A stretch of DNA of 64,000 nt from Acidovorax sp. RAC01 (lineage in GTDB: Bacteria; Pseudomonadota; Gammaproteobacteria; Burkholderiales; Burkholderiaceae_C), in contig NZ_CP016447.1 of the NCBI RefSeq assembly GCF_001714725.1, positions 4,273,501-4,337,500 of the forward strand. Direction: 5' to 3'. The position numbers and the translations under genes are program-made. The notes beneath the pieces were generated by a model. That model searched no databases, was not told where the DNA came from, and worked only from the letters and a program-made list of their open reading frames with translations. Below are positions 11,016-19,432 of this stretch, one piece after another (position 1 is the stretch's first letter; each line of letters opens with the position of its first letter).

Positions 11016-11981
11016 TTAACGTTGGAAGTAAAACGGGATAAAAACCTTGTTGGCCTCGTTGCCTACCGACTGCACCCACTCGCGCGAAAAACGCTCGCCC
11101 AGGCGCTTGAGTTCGGTATCGAGTTCGGCGGTGGCGCGGTCCACCTTGATGCCCTTGCGCTGCAGTTCGGCCACCGACTCTTCGGAAATCGCCTCGCTCA
11201 TGGCCCAGCCGCGGGCTTCGGCATCGGCGGCCGCCTTGACCACCGCCTGCCGCACGGGCGGTGCCAGCGCGTCAAAGGCCTGCTGGTTCACGAACACGAT
11301 GTTTTTGGGAAACCAGGCGTTGATGGGGTAGTAGTGTTTGATCTGGCCCCACACCTGGTTCTCCACACCTGTCAGGGCCGAAGTGATCATCGAATCGAGC
11401 TTGCCGCCCGAGAGCGCCTTGTTCACCTCGACCATGGGCACATCCACGGGAGCTGCATTCAAAAGCTCGGCAATGCGCACCGTGGCGGGGTTGTAGGTGC
11501 GCATGCGCGTACCCCTGAAGTCGGCAGCCGAGCGCACGGGCGCTATGGAAAAAAGACCCTGCGGCGGCCAAGGCACGGCATAGAGGGCCTTCATGCCTTT
11601 GCCCGCAAAGTGGGTATCGATCAGCGGGCGCTGCAGGTCCCACATGCGCCGGGCATCGGCAAACGTGCGCACGACAAACGGAACCGAATCCGCCCCGGCG
11701 ATGGGAAGATCACGCACCAGACTGCTCATGATGGTCTCGCCTGCCTGGGCCTTGCCGCCCTCGACTGCGGCCGCAATGTCGGAGAGCTTGAAGAGTGCAT
11801 TGTTGGGATGCACCTCAATGCGCAGCGCACCAGCCGACGCTTTCTCCACCTCCTGCGCAAACTGGACGATGTTGCGGGTGTGGAACGATTCCGCCCGATA
11901 GCCGGTGGCCAGCTTCCACTGTGTCTGGGCGTGCACCATCGGGGCCGCGGCGAGCGCGGCCAGCATGAGAGCTTTGATCAT
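11016..11981 (-). CDS. TRAP transporter substrate-binding protein, DctP family (second binding protein of operon 1)
   Basis: 321 residues with a cleavable signal peptide ending MVHAQ. The mature part starts TQWKLATGYRAESFHTRNIVQF, and the RMRTYNPATVRIAELLNAAPVDV segment is the DctP signature with the conserved Arg that binds a ligand carboxylate. It delivers a carboxylated solute to a DctQM permease. It sits between dctM and the oxoprolinase gene, 45 and 21 bases away respectively, in the same leftward operon as another DctP at 13969. Homologous but clearly divergent sequences suggest two ligands or two affinities. A pyroglutamate-binding DctP subgroup is known in Bordetella (recalled), which fits the context. 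Confidence 0.9.
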   Translation of the reverse strand: MIKALMLAALAAAPMVHAQTQWKLATGYRAESFHTRNIVQFAQEVEKASAGALRIEVHPNNALFKLSDIAAAVEGGKAQAGETIMSSLVRDLPIAGADSVPFVVRTFADARRMWDLQRPLIDTHFAGKGMKALYAVPWPPQGLFSIAPVRSAADFRGTRMRTYNPATVRIAELLNAAPVDVPMVEVNKALSGGKLDSMITSALTGVENQVWGQIKHYYPINAWFPKNIVFVNQQAFDALAPPVRQAVVKAAADAEARGWAMSEAISEESVAELQRKGIKVDRATAELDTELKRLGERFSREWVQSVGNEANKVFIPFYFQR

Positions 11982-12026
11982 GGTTGCTCCGGATACGGAA
12001 TACGTGGGGGCGGGAGACCGGTACCG

Positions 12027-13319
12027 CTACATGCGGTTGGGCAGCCAGAGAACGATGTCCGGCATGAAATAGGTGGCAATCACCGCAAAAATCATGAGCA
12101 CGAACAAGGGGAACGCCGTGCGCGCAATCCACATGATTTCCCTGCGGGTGAGCCCCTGAATCACGAACAGGTTGAACCCCACCGGCGGCGTGATCTGCGC
12201 CATCTCCACCACCAGCACGATGAAGATGCCAAACCACACCAGATCAAAGCCCGCGGCCTCTACGGTGGGCAGCAGCACAGCGATGGTGAGTACCACCATC
12301 GAGATGCCGTCTAGGAAGCAGCCCAGTGCAATGAAGAACACGATGAGCAGCAGCATGAGCGCGAAAGGCGAGAGCTGCAGCGAGCCGATGAATTCGGCCA
12401 GGTGGCGCGGCAGGCCGATGAAGCCCATCGCAAGCGTCAGAAAGGCTGCGCCAGCCAGGATCAAGCCGATCATGCAGTACACACGGCACGCGGCGACAAG
12501 CCCTTCCTTGAACTTGCTCCAGTTCAGCGAGCCTTCGATCTTGGCAAGGAGCAGCGCCCCACCGACCCCCAGCGCCGCGGCTTCTGTCGCCGTGGCGATG
12601 CCGCTGTAGATGCCGCCCAGGACCAGCACGATCAAAGCCACCACCGGAATCAGGTGGCGCGATGCATAGACCATCTGGCCAAAGCTCATCCGGGCATCGG
12701 GCGCGGGAATCTTGTCCTTGTTCAGCAGGGCCCACACAGCGATGTACCCCATGAAGAGCGCAGCAAGCAAGAGGCCCGGGATCACCCCGGCAAGGAACAG
12801 CTTGGAAATCGACACATTGGCCGCGACCCCGTACACGATCATGATGATCGACGGTGGGATCAGAAGGCCCAGCGTGCCGGCACCGGCCAGCGTGCCCACC
12901 GAAATGTTGTCGGGGTAGCCGCGCTTTTTCAGCTCGGGCAGGGTCATCTTTCCGATGGTGGCGCAGGTAGCGGCCGATGAGCCCGAGATGGCGGCAAAGA
13001 TCGTGCAACCGACCACGTTCACATGCAGCAGGCGGCCAGGCAGGCGCTCCAGCCACGGCGCCAGGCCCTTGAACATGTCGCTCGACAGTTTGCTGCGAAA
13101 CAGGATCTCGCCCATCCACAGAAACAGCGGCAATGCGGTCAGCGTCCAGCTGGAGGTATGGCTCCAGATGGTCAGCATCATGCTGTCCCCAACAGGGCGG
13201 CTGGTAAAGAATTCCATTCCGACCAGCGCCACTGCGAGCAGAGACAACCCGATCCAGAGGCCCGAACCCAGCACTGCGAACAGCGCCAGGATCAGACCCA
13301 AAGCAATGACAACTTCCAT
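12027..13319 (-). CDS. dctM: TRAP transporter large permease, DctM family
   Basis: 430 residues, about 12 hydrophobic segments. It forms the sodium-driven translocation channel of a TRAP uptake system. Conserved family blocks include SGSSAATCATIGKMTLPE, LIPPSIIMIVYGV, ATATEAAALGV and EMAQITPPVGFNLFVIQG. Start MEVVIALGLILALFAVLGSG lies 21 bases after the dctQ stop. Expected to pair with DctQ (13341-13850) and with one or both adjacent binding proteins. Confidence 0.94.
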   Translation of the reverse strand: MEVVIALGLILALFAVLGSGLWIGLSLLAVALVGMEFFTSRPVGDSMMLTIWSHTSSWTLTALPLFLWMGEILFRSKLSSDMFKGLAPWLERLPGRLLHVNVVGCTIFAAISGSSAATCATIGKMTLPELKKRGYPDNISVGTLAGAGTLGLLIPPSIIMIVYGVAANVSISKLFLAGVIPGLLLAALFMGYIAVWALLNKDKIPAPDARMSFGQMVYASRHLIPVVALIVLVLGGIYSGIATATEAAALGVGGALLLAKIEGSLNWSKFKEGLVAACRVYCMIGLILAGAAFLTLAMGFIGLPRHLAEFIGSLQLSPFALMLLLIVFFIALGCFLDGISMVVLTIAVLLPTVEAAGFDLVWFGIFIVLVVEMAQITPPVGFNLFVIQGLTRREIMWIARTAFPLFVLMIFAVIATYFMPDIVLWLPNRM

Positions 13320-13340
13320 GACTATCTCCCCGGATTCTGG

Positions 13341-13850
13341 TTATTCGAAACTGGCTGTCTCGGAGACGGCCATGAAAGACGAGCCCTGCCATCGCAGGAT
13401 CAATGCGTGGGCAAATGCGAGCGCAAAGCCGATACAGCCCATCGCCATGCTGATCTGCGGTATCCACAGCGGTGTGGCATCGGCAGCGGGCGAGATGTCG
13501 TGTGTGATGTAGGAGATCCACACTGCCCGCACGGCATAAAAAGCGATGTAGAGCGTCAATACCAGGGCAGCAGACAGGCAGAACCACTCCATGAAGTTGC
13601 GTGCGCGGGCGGGCAGCCTGTCCAGCACGAGCGTCACGCGGATGTGGTCGCCGTTTTGCAGCGTGGCAGGCAGCGCAAAGAACAATGCGGCGGCAATGGC
13701 GTAGCCTGCATAGGCATCGAGGCCATTGATGTTGATGTGGATGAATTCACGGGCCAGCACGCCGAGGGCGACCGCGCCAAACGCTGCCAGCATGGACAGG
13801 CAGGACAGCAGCATGAGCAGCCTGTAGAAATTGCGGACGAGTTTGTCCAT
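13341..13850 (-). CDS. dctQ: TRAP transporter small permease, DctQ family
   Basis: 169 residues with four hydrophobic segments, starting MDKLVRNFYRLLMLLSCLSML. GGAG lies eight bases before this ATG; a longer in-frame extension upstream is not supported. DctQ is the essential small membrane partner of DctM. The segment HININGLDAYAGYAIAAALFFALPATLQNGDHIRVTL is typical. It lies between dctP (gap of 118 bases containing a strong hairpin) and dctM (gap 21). Confidence 0.92.
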   Translation of the reverse strand: MDKLVRNFYRLLMLLSCLSMLAAFGAVALGVLAREFIHININGLDAYAGYAIAAALFFALPATLQNGDHIRVTLVLDRLPARARNFMEWFCLSAALVLTLYIAFYAVRAVWISYITHDISPAADATPLWIPQISMAMGCIGFALAFAHALILRWQGSSFMAVSETASFE

Positions 13851-13931
13851 GGCGTACTCCAGTAACGCTTGAAAGGTGGGGACGGGGGCGACGAAAGTGC
13901 GAAGGGGTAGCGCTGCGCCGTGCACTACCCC

Positions 13932-13957
13932 GGCCCCGCGCCAGGCGCGGCGGGGCC
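13932..13957. other. Strong GC hairpin between dctP and dctQ
   Basis: GGCCCC and GGGGCC pair, with a further imperfect inner stem, in the 118-base gap between the binding-protein gene and the small permease gene. There is no T-run. It could lower expression of the membrane genes relative to the binding protein, or protect the dctP message end. Confidence 0.4.
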
Positions 13958-13968
13958 AGAAGGGCTCA

Positions 13969-14934
13969 CTACTTCTTGCGGTAGGCGTCGATGATGGCCT
14001 GACCTTCAGCGCCGGCCGACTTGATCCAGTCAGCGGTCATCGTCTCGCCGATGCTTGCCAGTTCCTTCTTGATGCTGTCGCTGGGCTCGGCCACCGTCAT
14101 GCCCTTGGCGGCGAGTTCCTTGACGAACTCTTTGTCCAGGCGCTCGCTGGTGGCCCAGCCGCGCTCTTCGGCCGCCGCAGCAGCCTTGAGCACAGCGTCC
14201 TGCAAAGGTTTTTCCAGCGCATCAAATGCTTTCTGGTTCACCACGGTGGCATTGCGGGGCAGCCATGCGCTCACTGGGTAGAAATACTTGACCTGCTCGT
14301 ACAGCTTGGACTCCACACCGCTGGCACTGGATGTCAGGAAGTTTTGCACCGTGTTGGTCGCAAGCGCCTGGCCCAGTTCAGACAACTGGATCGTCACAGG
14401 CTGGGCTTTCAGAAGCTGCGCAATGCGTGTGGTGGCTGGGTTGTAGGCGCGCATCTTGGTGCCTGCAAAGTCTGCTGGCGTGCTGACTGGCTTGAGCGAG
14501 TACAGCGACTGGCCTGGCCAGGGCACGGAAAAGAGCACCTTCACGCCCTGCGACGCCAGCAGCTTCTCCTGTGCTGGTTTGGCCGCCTGGTACAGCTTTC
14601 TGGAATCTGCATACGTGGTGGCCAGGAACGGGATGGAATCCACCCCGAACAGTGCGTTCTCGTTGGTCGCACCGGAGACGATGAACTCTGCCGAAGGCAC
14701 CTGCCCCGTCTGCACTGCCCGCTTGATCTCATTGGCCTTGTACAGCGAGCCGGCAGGATGCAGCGTGATCTTGAGCTTGCCACCCGTGAGCTTGTCGACT
14801 TCGTCGGCAAACTGCTGGACGTTTTGTGTCTGGAAGCTGTTGGCGCTGTAACCCGTGGGCAGATCCCACTTGACCTGGGCCTGTGCCGCACACACGGCAA
14901 GCGCAGCCGTCAGGGAGAGGGCAAATTTCTTCAT
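13969..14934 (-). CDS. dctP: TRAP transporter substrate-binding protein, DctP family (first binding protein of operon 1)
   Basis: 321 residues. Signal peptide MKKFALSLTAALAVCAAQAQ, then VKWDLPTGYSANSFQTQNVQQF. The ligand-site block KMRAYNPATTRIAQLLKAQPV is intact, and the protein ends DAYRKK. Very similar in layout to the DctP proteins at 11016 and 30445. It captures a carboxylate solute in the periplasm for DctQM. Located 24 bases after the DUF1445 gene and before dctQ, so the gene order is cyclase, binding protein, permease, binding protein, oxoprolinase. Substrate inferred from context as 5-oxoproline or a related acid. Confidence 0.92.
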   Translation of the reverse strand: MKKFALSLTAALAVCAAQAQVKWDLPTGYSANSFQTQNVQQFADEVDKLTGGKLKITLHPAGSLYKANEIKRAVQTGQVPSAEFIVSGATNENALFGVDSIPFLATTYADSRKLYQAAKPAQEKLLASQGVKVLFSVPWPGQSLYSLKPVSTPADFAGTKMRAYNPATTRIAQLLKAQPVTIQLSELGQALATNTVQNFLTSSASGVESKLYEQVKYFYPVSAWLPRNATVVNQKAFDALEKPLQDAVLKAAAAAEERGWATSERLDKEFVKELAAKGMTVAEPSDSIKKELASIGETMTADWIKSAGAEGQAIIDAYRKK

Positions 14935-14958
14935 GGTGAACTCCTGGTGAAAAGCCGC

Positions 14959-15786
14959 TTAAAAGCTGGCGAGCTGGTGGTTGAAGAGATCGGTGATCAA
15001 CATGCAGCCCGGCGCGTGCGTGATGCAGAACGCGGGCTGTGCATTGAGGATGGCGGACTGCGGCGTGACGCCACATGCCCAGAAGACAGGGATTTCGTCG
15101 GGCAGCAGCTCGACGGCATCCCCATAGTCCGGCGCGGCAAGGTTGGCAATGCCGATGAGCGATGGGTTGCCGATGTGCACGGGCGCGCCATGCACATCCG
15201 GGAAACGCGACGTGACCTGCACCGCGCGGATCACGTCCGCGGCGAGCATGGGCCGCATCGACACGACCATGGCACCGCCGAAGGGACCGGCGGTTTCGGT
15301 CTGGATGCTGGTGCGGTACATCGCCACGTTCTTGCCCTCGTTGATGTGGCGCAGGCCGATGCCGGCCTCCTGCAGGGCTGCCTCAAAGGAGAAAGAGCAG
15401 CCCAGGACAAACGTCACCAGGTCGGGCCGCCACAGGTCGCTCACGTCCGCCACTTCCTGGGCCAGCTCGCCATGGCGCCATACGCGGTACATCGGCAGGT
15501 CGCTGCGGATGTCGATGCCCATGCCGAGCGACGGCAGCGTGGTCTGACCAGGTTCGCTGACTGCCAGTACCGGGCAGGGCTTCGGGTTGCGCTGGCAAAA
15601 CCGCAGGAAGTCACCGGCCAGCACTTCGGGCAGGATGACGACATTGCCCTGCACACGATTGCGGGCGAGGCCGCTGGTGTGGGCTGTCCAGTGGCCCTGG
15701 CGAATGACACTGCGCACATGCTGGGGGTCGTCCAGCGCTTGTGCTCCGAATACCGCGACTGCGTTCTGCTGATTTGCCTGCACCAT
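14959..15786 (-). CDS. DUF1445 (UPF0317) putative hydro-lyase / D-glutamate cyclase family
   Basis: 275 residues from [24 protein letters not shown] lies close upstream of this ATG; the frame extends 26 codons further, but that start has no such support and exceeds the usual family length. Family blocks: [67 protein letters not shown] and [13 protein letters not shown]. The same domain occurs in the mitochondrial D-glutamate cyclase, which forms 5-oxo-D-proline from D-glutamate. Bacterial members are mostly uncharacterised. Operon position with TRAP genes and a 5-oxoprolinase makes a cyclase role attractive, but this is inference. Confidence 0.88.
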   Translation of the reverse strand: MVQANQQNAVAVFGAQALDDPQHVRSVIRQGHWTAHTSGLARNRVQGNVVILPEVLAGDFLRFCQRNPKPCPVLAVSEPGQTTLPSLGMGIDIRSDLPMYRVWRHGELAQEVADVSDLWRPDLVTFVLGCSFSFEAALQEAGIGLRHINEGKNVAMYRTSIQTETAGPFGGAMVVSMRPMLAADVIRAVQVTSRFPDVHGAPVHIGNPSLIGIANLAAPDYGDAVELLPDEIPVFWACGVTPQSAILNAQPAFCITHAPGCMLITDLFNHQLASF

Positions 15787-16130
15787 GTTCTCCGCCGTGA
15801 TGGATGTCACTTGTGTGACGTTGGGCGGATTGTGTTGGCGGGTAACAGGTTGTGGCAAATTCAAAAAATTTCGCTCACGTCATCGATTTTTTCGATGCAC
15901 CACAGAGGGGAAAGCGAACATTACGGGCTCTACTTTGGTGCTAGTGGTTAACCCTTATTCGTCAGATTCGGGTTATCCCTGAGCCAAGACATCTGGGTTG
16001 CCTGGCGGAAATGGGCCGCCAGCCCACCTGTGCGCCTGTCGGTACCGTGAACACCACCGCGGCCCAGCCGGACGACACAGTGCGGCAGGCCATGCGCTGC
16101 GCGACAAGCGTGCTGTGGGCGTAACAGGTG
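15787..16130. promoter_or_regulatory. 344-base gene-free region: promoter/control region of oxoprolinase operon 1
   Basis: Between the LysR gene and the DUF1445 gene, both leftward. The part nearer DUF1445 is AT-richer than its surroundings and contains a LysR-type box (15881-15897). An inverted repeat TAACCC/GGGTTA lies at 15949-15975, and a seven-bp hairpin CTGGCGG/CCGCCAG at 16002-16022. No ORF here looks like a gene. A separate promoter for the operon downstream of lysR is likely. Confidence 0.55.
15881..15897. promoter_or_regulatory. LysR-type binding box CATCGA-N5-TCGATG
   Basis: A perfect six-bp inverted repeat with a TTTTT spacer, which contains T-N11-A, the classic LysR-regulator core. 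It lies about 95 bases upstream of the DUF1445 start and is the best candidate site for the LysR protein encoded next door. Confidence 0.5.
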
Positions 16131-17036
16131 CTATGCCGCGGTCGCGGCCTGCTTCACATCCTGCGCTTCCATGAACGCCATGGCGGAAGCCACGAGCCCT
16201 TCCATCGCAGGCGACGAGGGGTCTTCGCGGTAGCTCACATGGATCGGGAGCGGCCGCAGTGCGATCTCGCTGTCCAGGGCTCGCAGGTGCGGAAATGCCA
16301 GCATCCGCTGCACCGCCAGCCGCGGCAGCGTAGCAATGCCGAACCCGCCCTGCACCAGTTGCACCATGGCCGAGATTGAAGAGATGGTGTGCACGCAGCG
16401 CGGCTCGGCCTGGGCTTGCCGCAGTGCATCCAGCAGGTAAACATGCGGCTGCGATCCGCGCTGGAAGGTGAGGATGTCTTCGCCCGCGAAGTCGGACGCC
16501 AGGTAGTGGCGCTTGCGGTGGATCTTGCGGTTGCCCACGAACACCATCTCCATCGTCGTGAGGGCCTGGTTGCGAATCCCGTCGCCCGAAGCCGGCAACG
16601 CCGCAAACACGGCATCCAGCGTTCCGCGCCGGATCTGGTCGATCAGCACGGGCGTGGATTCCACCGTCAGCTCCAGCTCCAGCAGGGGGTTGTCCTTGCG
16701 CAGCTGCTCCACCCACGGAATCAGCCACGAGTGCAGCACCGACTCGATGGCCCCCAGGCGCATCGATACCTCTACCGGCCCGCCAGAGCCCATCTCGGAC
16801 TTGAGCTGGCGCTGCAGCTCCAGCATGCGCTTGGCGTAGGTGAGGAAACGCGTGCCGGCCACCGTGAGACGAAAGTTCTTGTCGCGACGATCCAGCAGCA
16901 GCACGCCGAGCTCGTCTTCCAGGGCCGCAATCCGGCTGGACATGGCCGACTGGGTAAGGAACAGTTTTTCCGCAGCGCGAGTGACACTCTTGAGGGACGC
17001 GACCCAGTAGAAGGCCTCGACAAAACGCAAGTTCAT
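16131..17036 (-). CDS. LysR-family transcriptional regulator
   Basis: 301 residues, starting MNLRFVEAFYWVASLKSVTRAAEKLFLTQ. The N-terminal winged helix-turn-helix has the SVTRAAEKLFLTQSAMSSRIAALEDELG pattern. It is followed by the linker and the effector-binding domain (IDQIRRGTLDAVFAALP). It lies immediately upstream of, and in the same direction as, the DUF1445/TRAP/oxoprolinase operon, and diverges from lapA. Probably the pathway-specific activator sensing a pathway metabolite; the effector is unknown. Confidence 0.93.
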   Translation of the reverse strand: MNLRFVEAFYWVASLKSVTRAAEKLFLTQSAMSSRIAALEDELGVLLLDRRDKNFRLTVAGTRFLTYAKRMLELQRQLKSEMGSGGPVEVSMRLGAIESVLHSWLIPWVEQLRKDNPLLELELTVESTPVLIDQIRRGTLDAVFAALPASGDGIRNQALTTMEMVFVGNRKIHRKRHYLASDFAGEDILTFQRGSQPHVYLLDALRQAQAEPRCVHTISSISAMVQLVQGGFGIATLPRLAVQRMLAFPHLRALDSEIALRPLPIHVSYREDPSSPAMEGLVASAMAFMEAQDVKQAATAA

Positions 17037-17213
17037 GGGGATTCCTGGACGCGGCGCGGGCAGCCATGCAGACTGGCTCCACCATCACCGCGCCCGCATT
17101 TTGCCGCCCGGCGCGCGCGTGGCCAACCAGGGCATGCACAGCCGGCGTGCGTGGCCCGGCGCCGACCACTGCGCTCCGGCTCTTAGAATCACGCCACCAC
17201 TGGAGCACCCCCG

Positions 17214-17543
17214 ATGAGATACATCCTGTGGCTGCTCAAGGCAGCCATTTTTTTTACCCTGTTCGCGTTTGCGCTGAACAACCAGCAAGACGCTACCGTG
17301 CACTTCTTTTTCGGCACGCAATGGCGCGCACCGCTGGTGCTGGTGGTGCTGACCGCCTTTGCGGCAGGGCTCATCGTGGGTGTGCTGGGCATGGTGCCCC
17401 GCTGGTGGCGCCACCGCACCGCCGCGCGGCGCGCCGAGGCCGCAAGCCCGGCCGCCGCCACCTCGGCCAGCCCGGCTTCGACCACGGCCGCAGGCACCGC
17501 CCCCCCTCCTCCCCCTGACCTGCCCTCGATCCATGGAATTTGA
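17214..17543 (+). CDS. lapA: LapA family protein (lipopolysaccharide assembly protein A, DUF1049)
   Basis: 109 residues, starting MRYILWLLKAAIFFTLFAFALNN. Two membrane helices (residues 7-22 and 41-62) flank the NNQQDATVHFFFG segment typical of DUF1049. A low-complexity Ala/Pro/Ser tail follows. LapA acts with LapB at the inner membrane in LPS assembly and in regulated turnover of LpxC (known from E. coli). Its end overlaps the lapB start by 11 bases, so the two are coupled. Confidence 0.9.
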   Translation: MRYILWLLKAAIFFTLFAFALNNQQDATVHFFFGTQWRAPLVLVVLTAFAAGLIVGVLGMVPRWWRHRTAARRAEAASPAAATSASPASTTAAGTAPPPPPDLPSIHGI

Positions 17544-18690
17544 CCTGACCTGGATCCTGCTGGGCCTGCCGCTGGCATTTGTGCTGGGCTGGGTCGCGTC
17601 GCGCTTTGACCTGCGGCAACTGCGTGCCGAGAACCGCCGTGCGCCCAAGGCGTATTTCAAGGGCCTGAATTTCCTGCTCAACGAACAGCAGGACCAGGCC
17701 ATTGATGCCTTCATCGAAGCGGTGCAAAACGACCCCGACACTTCGGAGCTGCACTTCGCGCTGGGCAACCTATTTCGGCGCCGGGGCGAATACGACCGCG
17801 CCGTGCGCGTGCACGAGCACCTGCTCTCGCGCGGTGACCTGAGCCGCGTGGACCGCGAGCGCGCCCAGCATGCGCTGGCGCTCGATTTCCTCAAGGCCGG
17901 CCTGCTGGACCGTGCCGAAGATGCGCTGCAACGGCTGGAGGGCACCCCATTCGAGGCGCAGGCGCGCATGGCACTGCTGGCCATCTACGAGCGTTCGCGC
18001 GACTGGCCCCACGCGGCCACCATTGCCCACAAGATGCACCAGGCCGACCAGGGTGACTTCAGCACACGGCAGGCGCACTACCTGTGCGAGCAGGCCCAGG
18101 CGCTGACCACGCAGGGCGACCTGCCCGCGGCGCAGGCCCTGCTGGAGCAGGCCATTGCCGCCGCACCCCAGGCAGCGCGAGCCCGCATCGAGCTGGCCCG
18201 CCTGCAGCACCTGATGGGCCGCCCCGCAGCAGTGCTCGACACCCTGCAGGTGCTGGCAGAACAAAACCCCGCTGCGCTGCCCCTGGCAGCTCCGCTGCTG
18301 GTGGAGGCCGCCACCGCCACGGGCCGCGTATCGCAGGCGCAGGCGCTGCTGTCGGCCCACTATGCGCAGGCGCCGTCGCTGGATGTGCTGGAAGCCCTGG
18401 TGTCCATCGACGCCAGCGATGCCGCCACCCGCCCAGCGGCCCGGCAGCGTTATGTGCAGCACCTGGACAAGGAACGGTCGCTCGTTGCAGCGTCGAAATG
18501 GCTGGCCGGCGAGAAGCTCGAGCACGAAGAATTCCACCCCCAGATCCAGCGGGCGCTGGAACATGCCGTCAAACCCCTGACGCGCTACCGCTGCGCGGCG
18601 TGCGGTTTCGAGGCGCGCCAGCACTTCTGGCAATGCCCCGGCTGCCAGACCTGGGACAGCTACCCAGCCCGCCGCGTCGAGGAACTCTGA
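17533..18690 (+). CDS. lapB: LapB, TPR-rubredoxin LPS assembly protein
   Basis: 385 residues, close to the E. coli length. One N-terminal membrane anchor (WILLGLPLAFVLGWVASRFD), then a series of tetratricopeptide repeats. The C-terminal rubredoxin-like metal site has two CxxC pairs (YRCAACGF and QCPGCQTWDSYP). In E. coli LapB presents LpxC to FtsH and so limits lipid A synthesis. The start chosen is the ATG at MEFDLTW, inside the end of lapA; a longer frame upstream is antisense-like low-complexity sequence. Followed at 80 bases by the ComEA-like gene. Confidence 0.94.
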   Translation: MEFDLTWILLGLPLAFVLGWVASRFDLRQLRAENRRAPKAYFKGLNFLLNEQQDQAIDAFIEAVQNDPDTSELHFALGNLFRRRGEYDRAVRVHEHLLSRGDLSRVDRERAQHALALDFLKAGLLDRAEDALQRLEGTPFEAQARMALLAIYERSRDWPHAATIAHKMHQADQGDFSTRQAHYLCEQAQALTTQGDLPAAQALLEQAIAAAPQAARARIELARLQHLMGRPAAVLDTLQVLAEQNPAALPLAAPLLVEAATATGRVSQAQALLSAHYAQAPSLDVLEALVSIDASDAATRPAARQRYVQHLDKERSLVAASKWLAGEKLEHEEFHPQIQRALEHAVKPLTRYRCAACGFEARQHFWQCPGCQTWDSYPARRVEEL

Positions 18691-18770
18691 CCCCGCGGCC
18701 CCGCAGGCCAGCAAACTGAAGGGCCGGCCGCGCACACCTTTCCCCACATCACCCACCGGAGTCCGCCACC

Positions 18771-19196
18771 ATGCTCAAGCGTTTCCTGTTCGCCGTTCTG
18801 TGTCTGCTGTCATTCGCGTCGTTCGCCGCCGTGGATGTGAACCAGGCAACCGCCGCCGATCTCGATGGCATCAAGGGCATCGGCCCTGGCTTGTCCGGCC
18901 GCATCCTCCAGGAGCGGGACGCGGCTCCTTTCAAGGACTGGGCCGATTTTGTGGGCCGCGTCAGCGGGGTGGGCGAAAAGACGGCAGCGCGGCTGTCCAG
19001 CGAAGGCCTGCGGGTGAACGGCAAGAAGTTCAGCGCGGCCGCGTACGCCAGGGCCGAAGCGCGCCAGAAGAAGGCTGATGCCAAGGCAGAGGGCAAGGAT
19101 GCCGGCAAACCCGCCGCCACGGCCGCCCCCTCCACCGCGAGCCCTGGCGCTGCACCCGCAGCACAGCCACAGCCCAGCGCCAGCCAGGCCAGGTAA
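18771..19196 (+). CDS. ComEA-like helix-hairpin-helix protein (secreted)
   Basis: 141 residues. Signal peptide MLKRFLFAVLCLLSFASFAA, then VDVNQATAADLDGIKGIGPGLSGRIL, the double helix-hairpin-helix DNA-binding domain of ComEA. The C-terminus after residue 90 is a lysine-rich then Ala/Pro/Ser low-complexity tail. Small ComEA relatives bind DNA in the periplasm during natural transformation, but many Burkholderiales carry several copies with no proven role. No other competence genes are in the window. Confidence 0.85.
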   Translation: MLKRFLFAVLCLLSFASFAAVDVNQATAADLDGIKGIGPGLSGRILQERDAAPFKDWADFVGRVSGVGEKTAARLSSEGLRVNGKKFSAAAYARAEARQKKADAKAEGKDAGKPAATAAPSTASPGAAPAAQPQPSASQAR

Positions 19197-19432
19197 CCCC
19201 GCCAGCCCGCGCCATCCGCCGGCGCGTTCCCGCACCCCGCCCTGTGCGTCGCCCAGGCCCGGGCCGAGTGCAGGCGGCCCGCTCGCACCCCTTGTCGGGT
19301 CCCTGCTGACGACGCGCCGAATCGCGCGCGTCCACCGCAGGGACACCGCCCGCCAGTCCCGTCGTCCGCACTGCCGTCCAACGGCCGCACGGATGCAAGG
19401 CCATTGGGAACGCCCCCTAGAATCGACCGGGC

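Noticed and set aside
16002..16022. Hairpin CTGGCGG/CCGCCAG as lysR terminator
   Set aside because: No T-run on the lysR transcript strand; recorded only as a hairpin in the control region.
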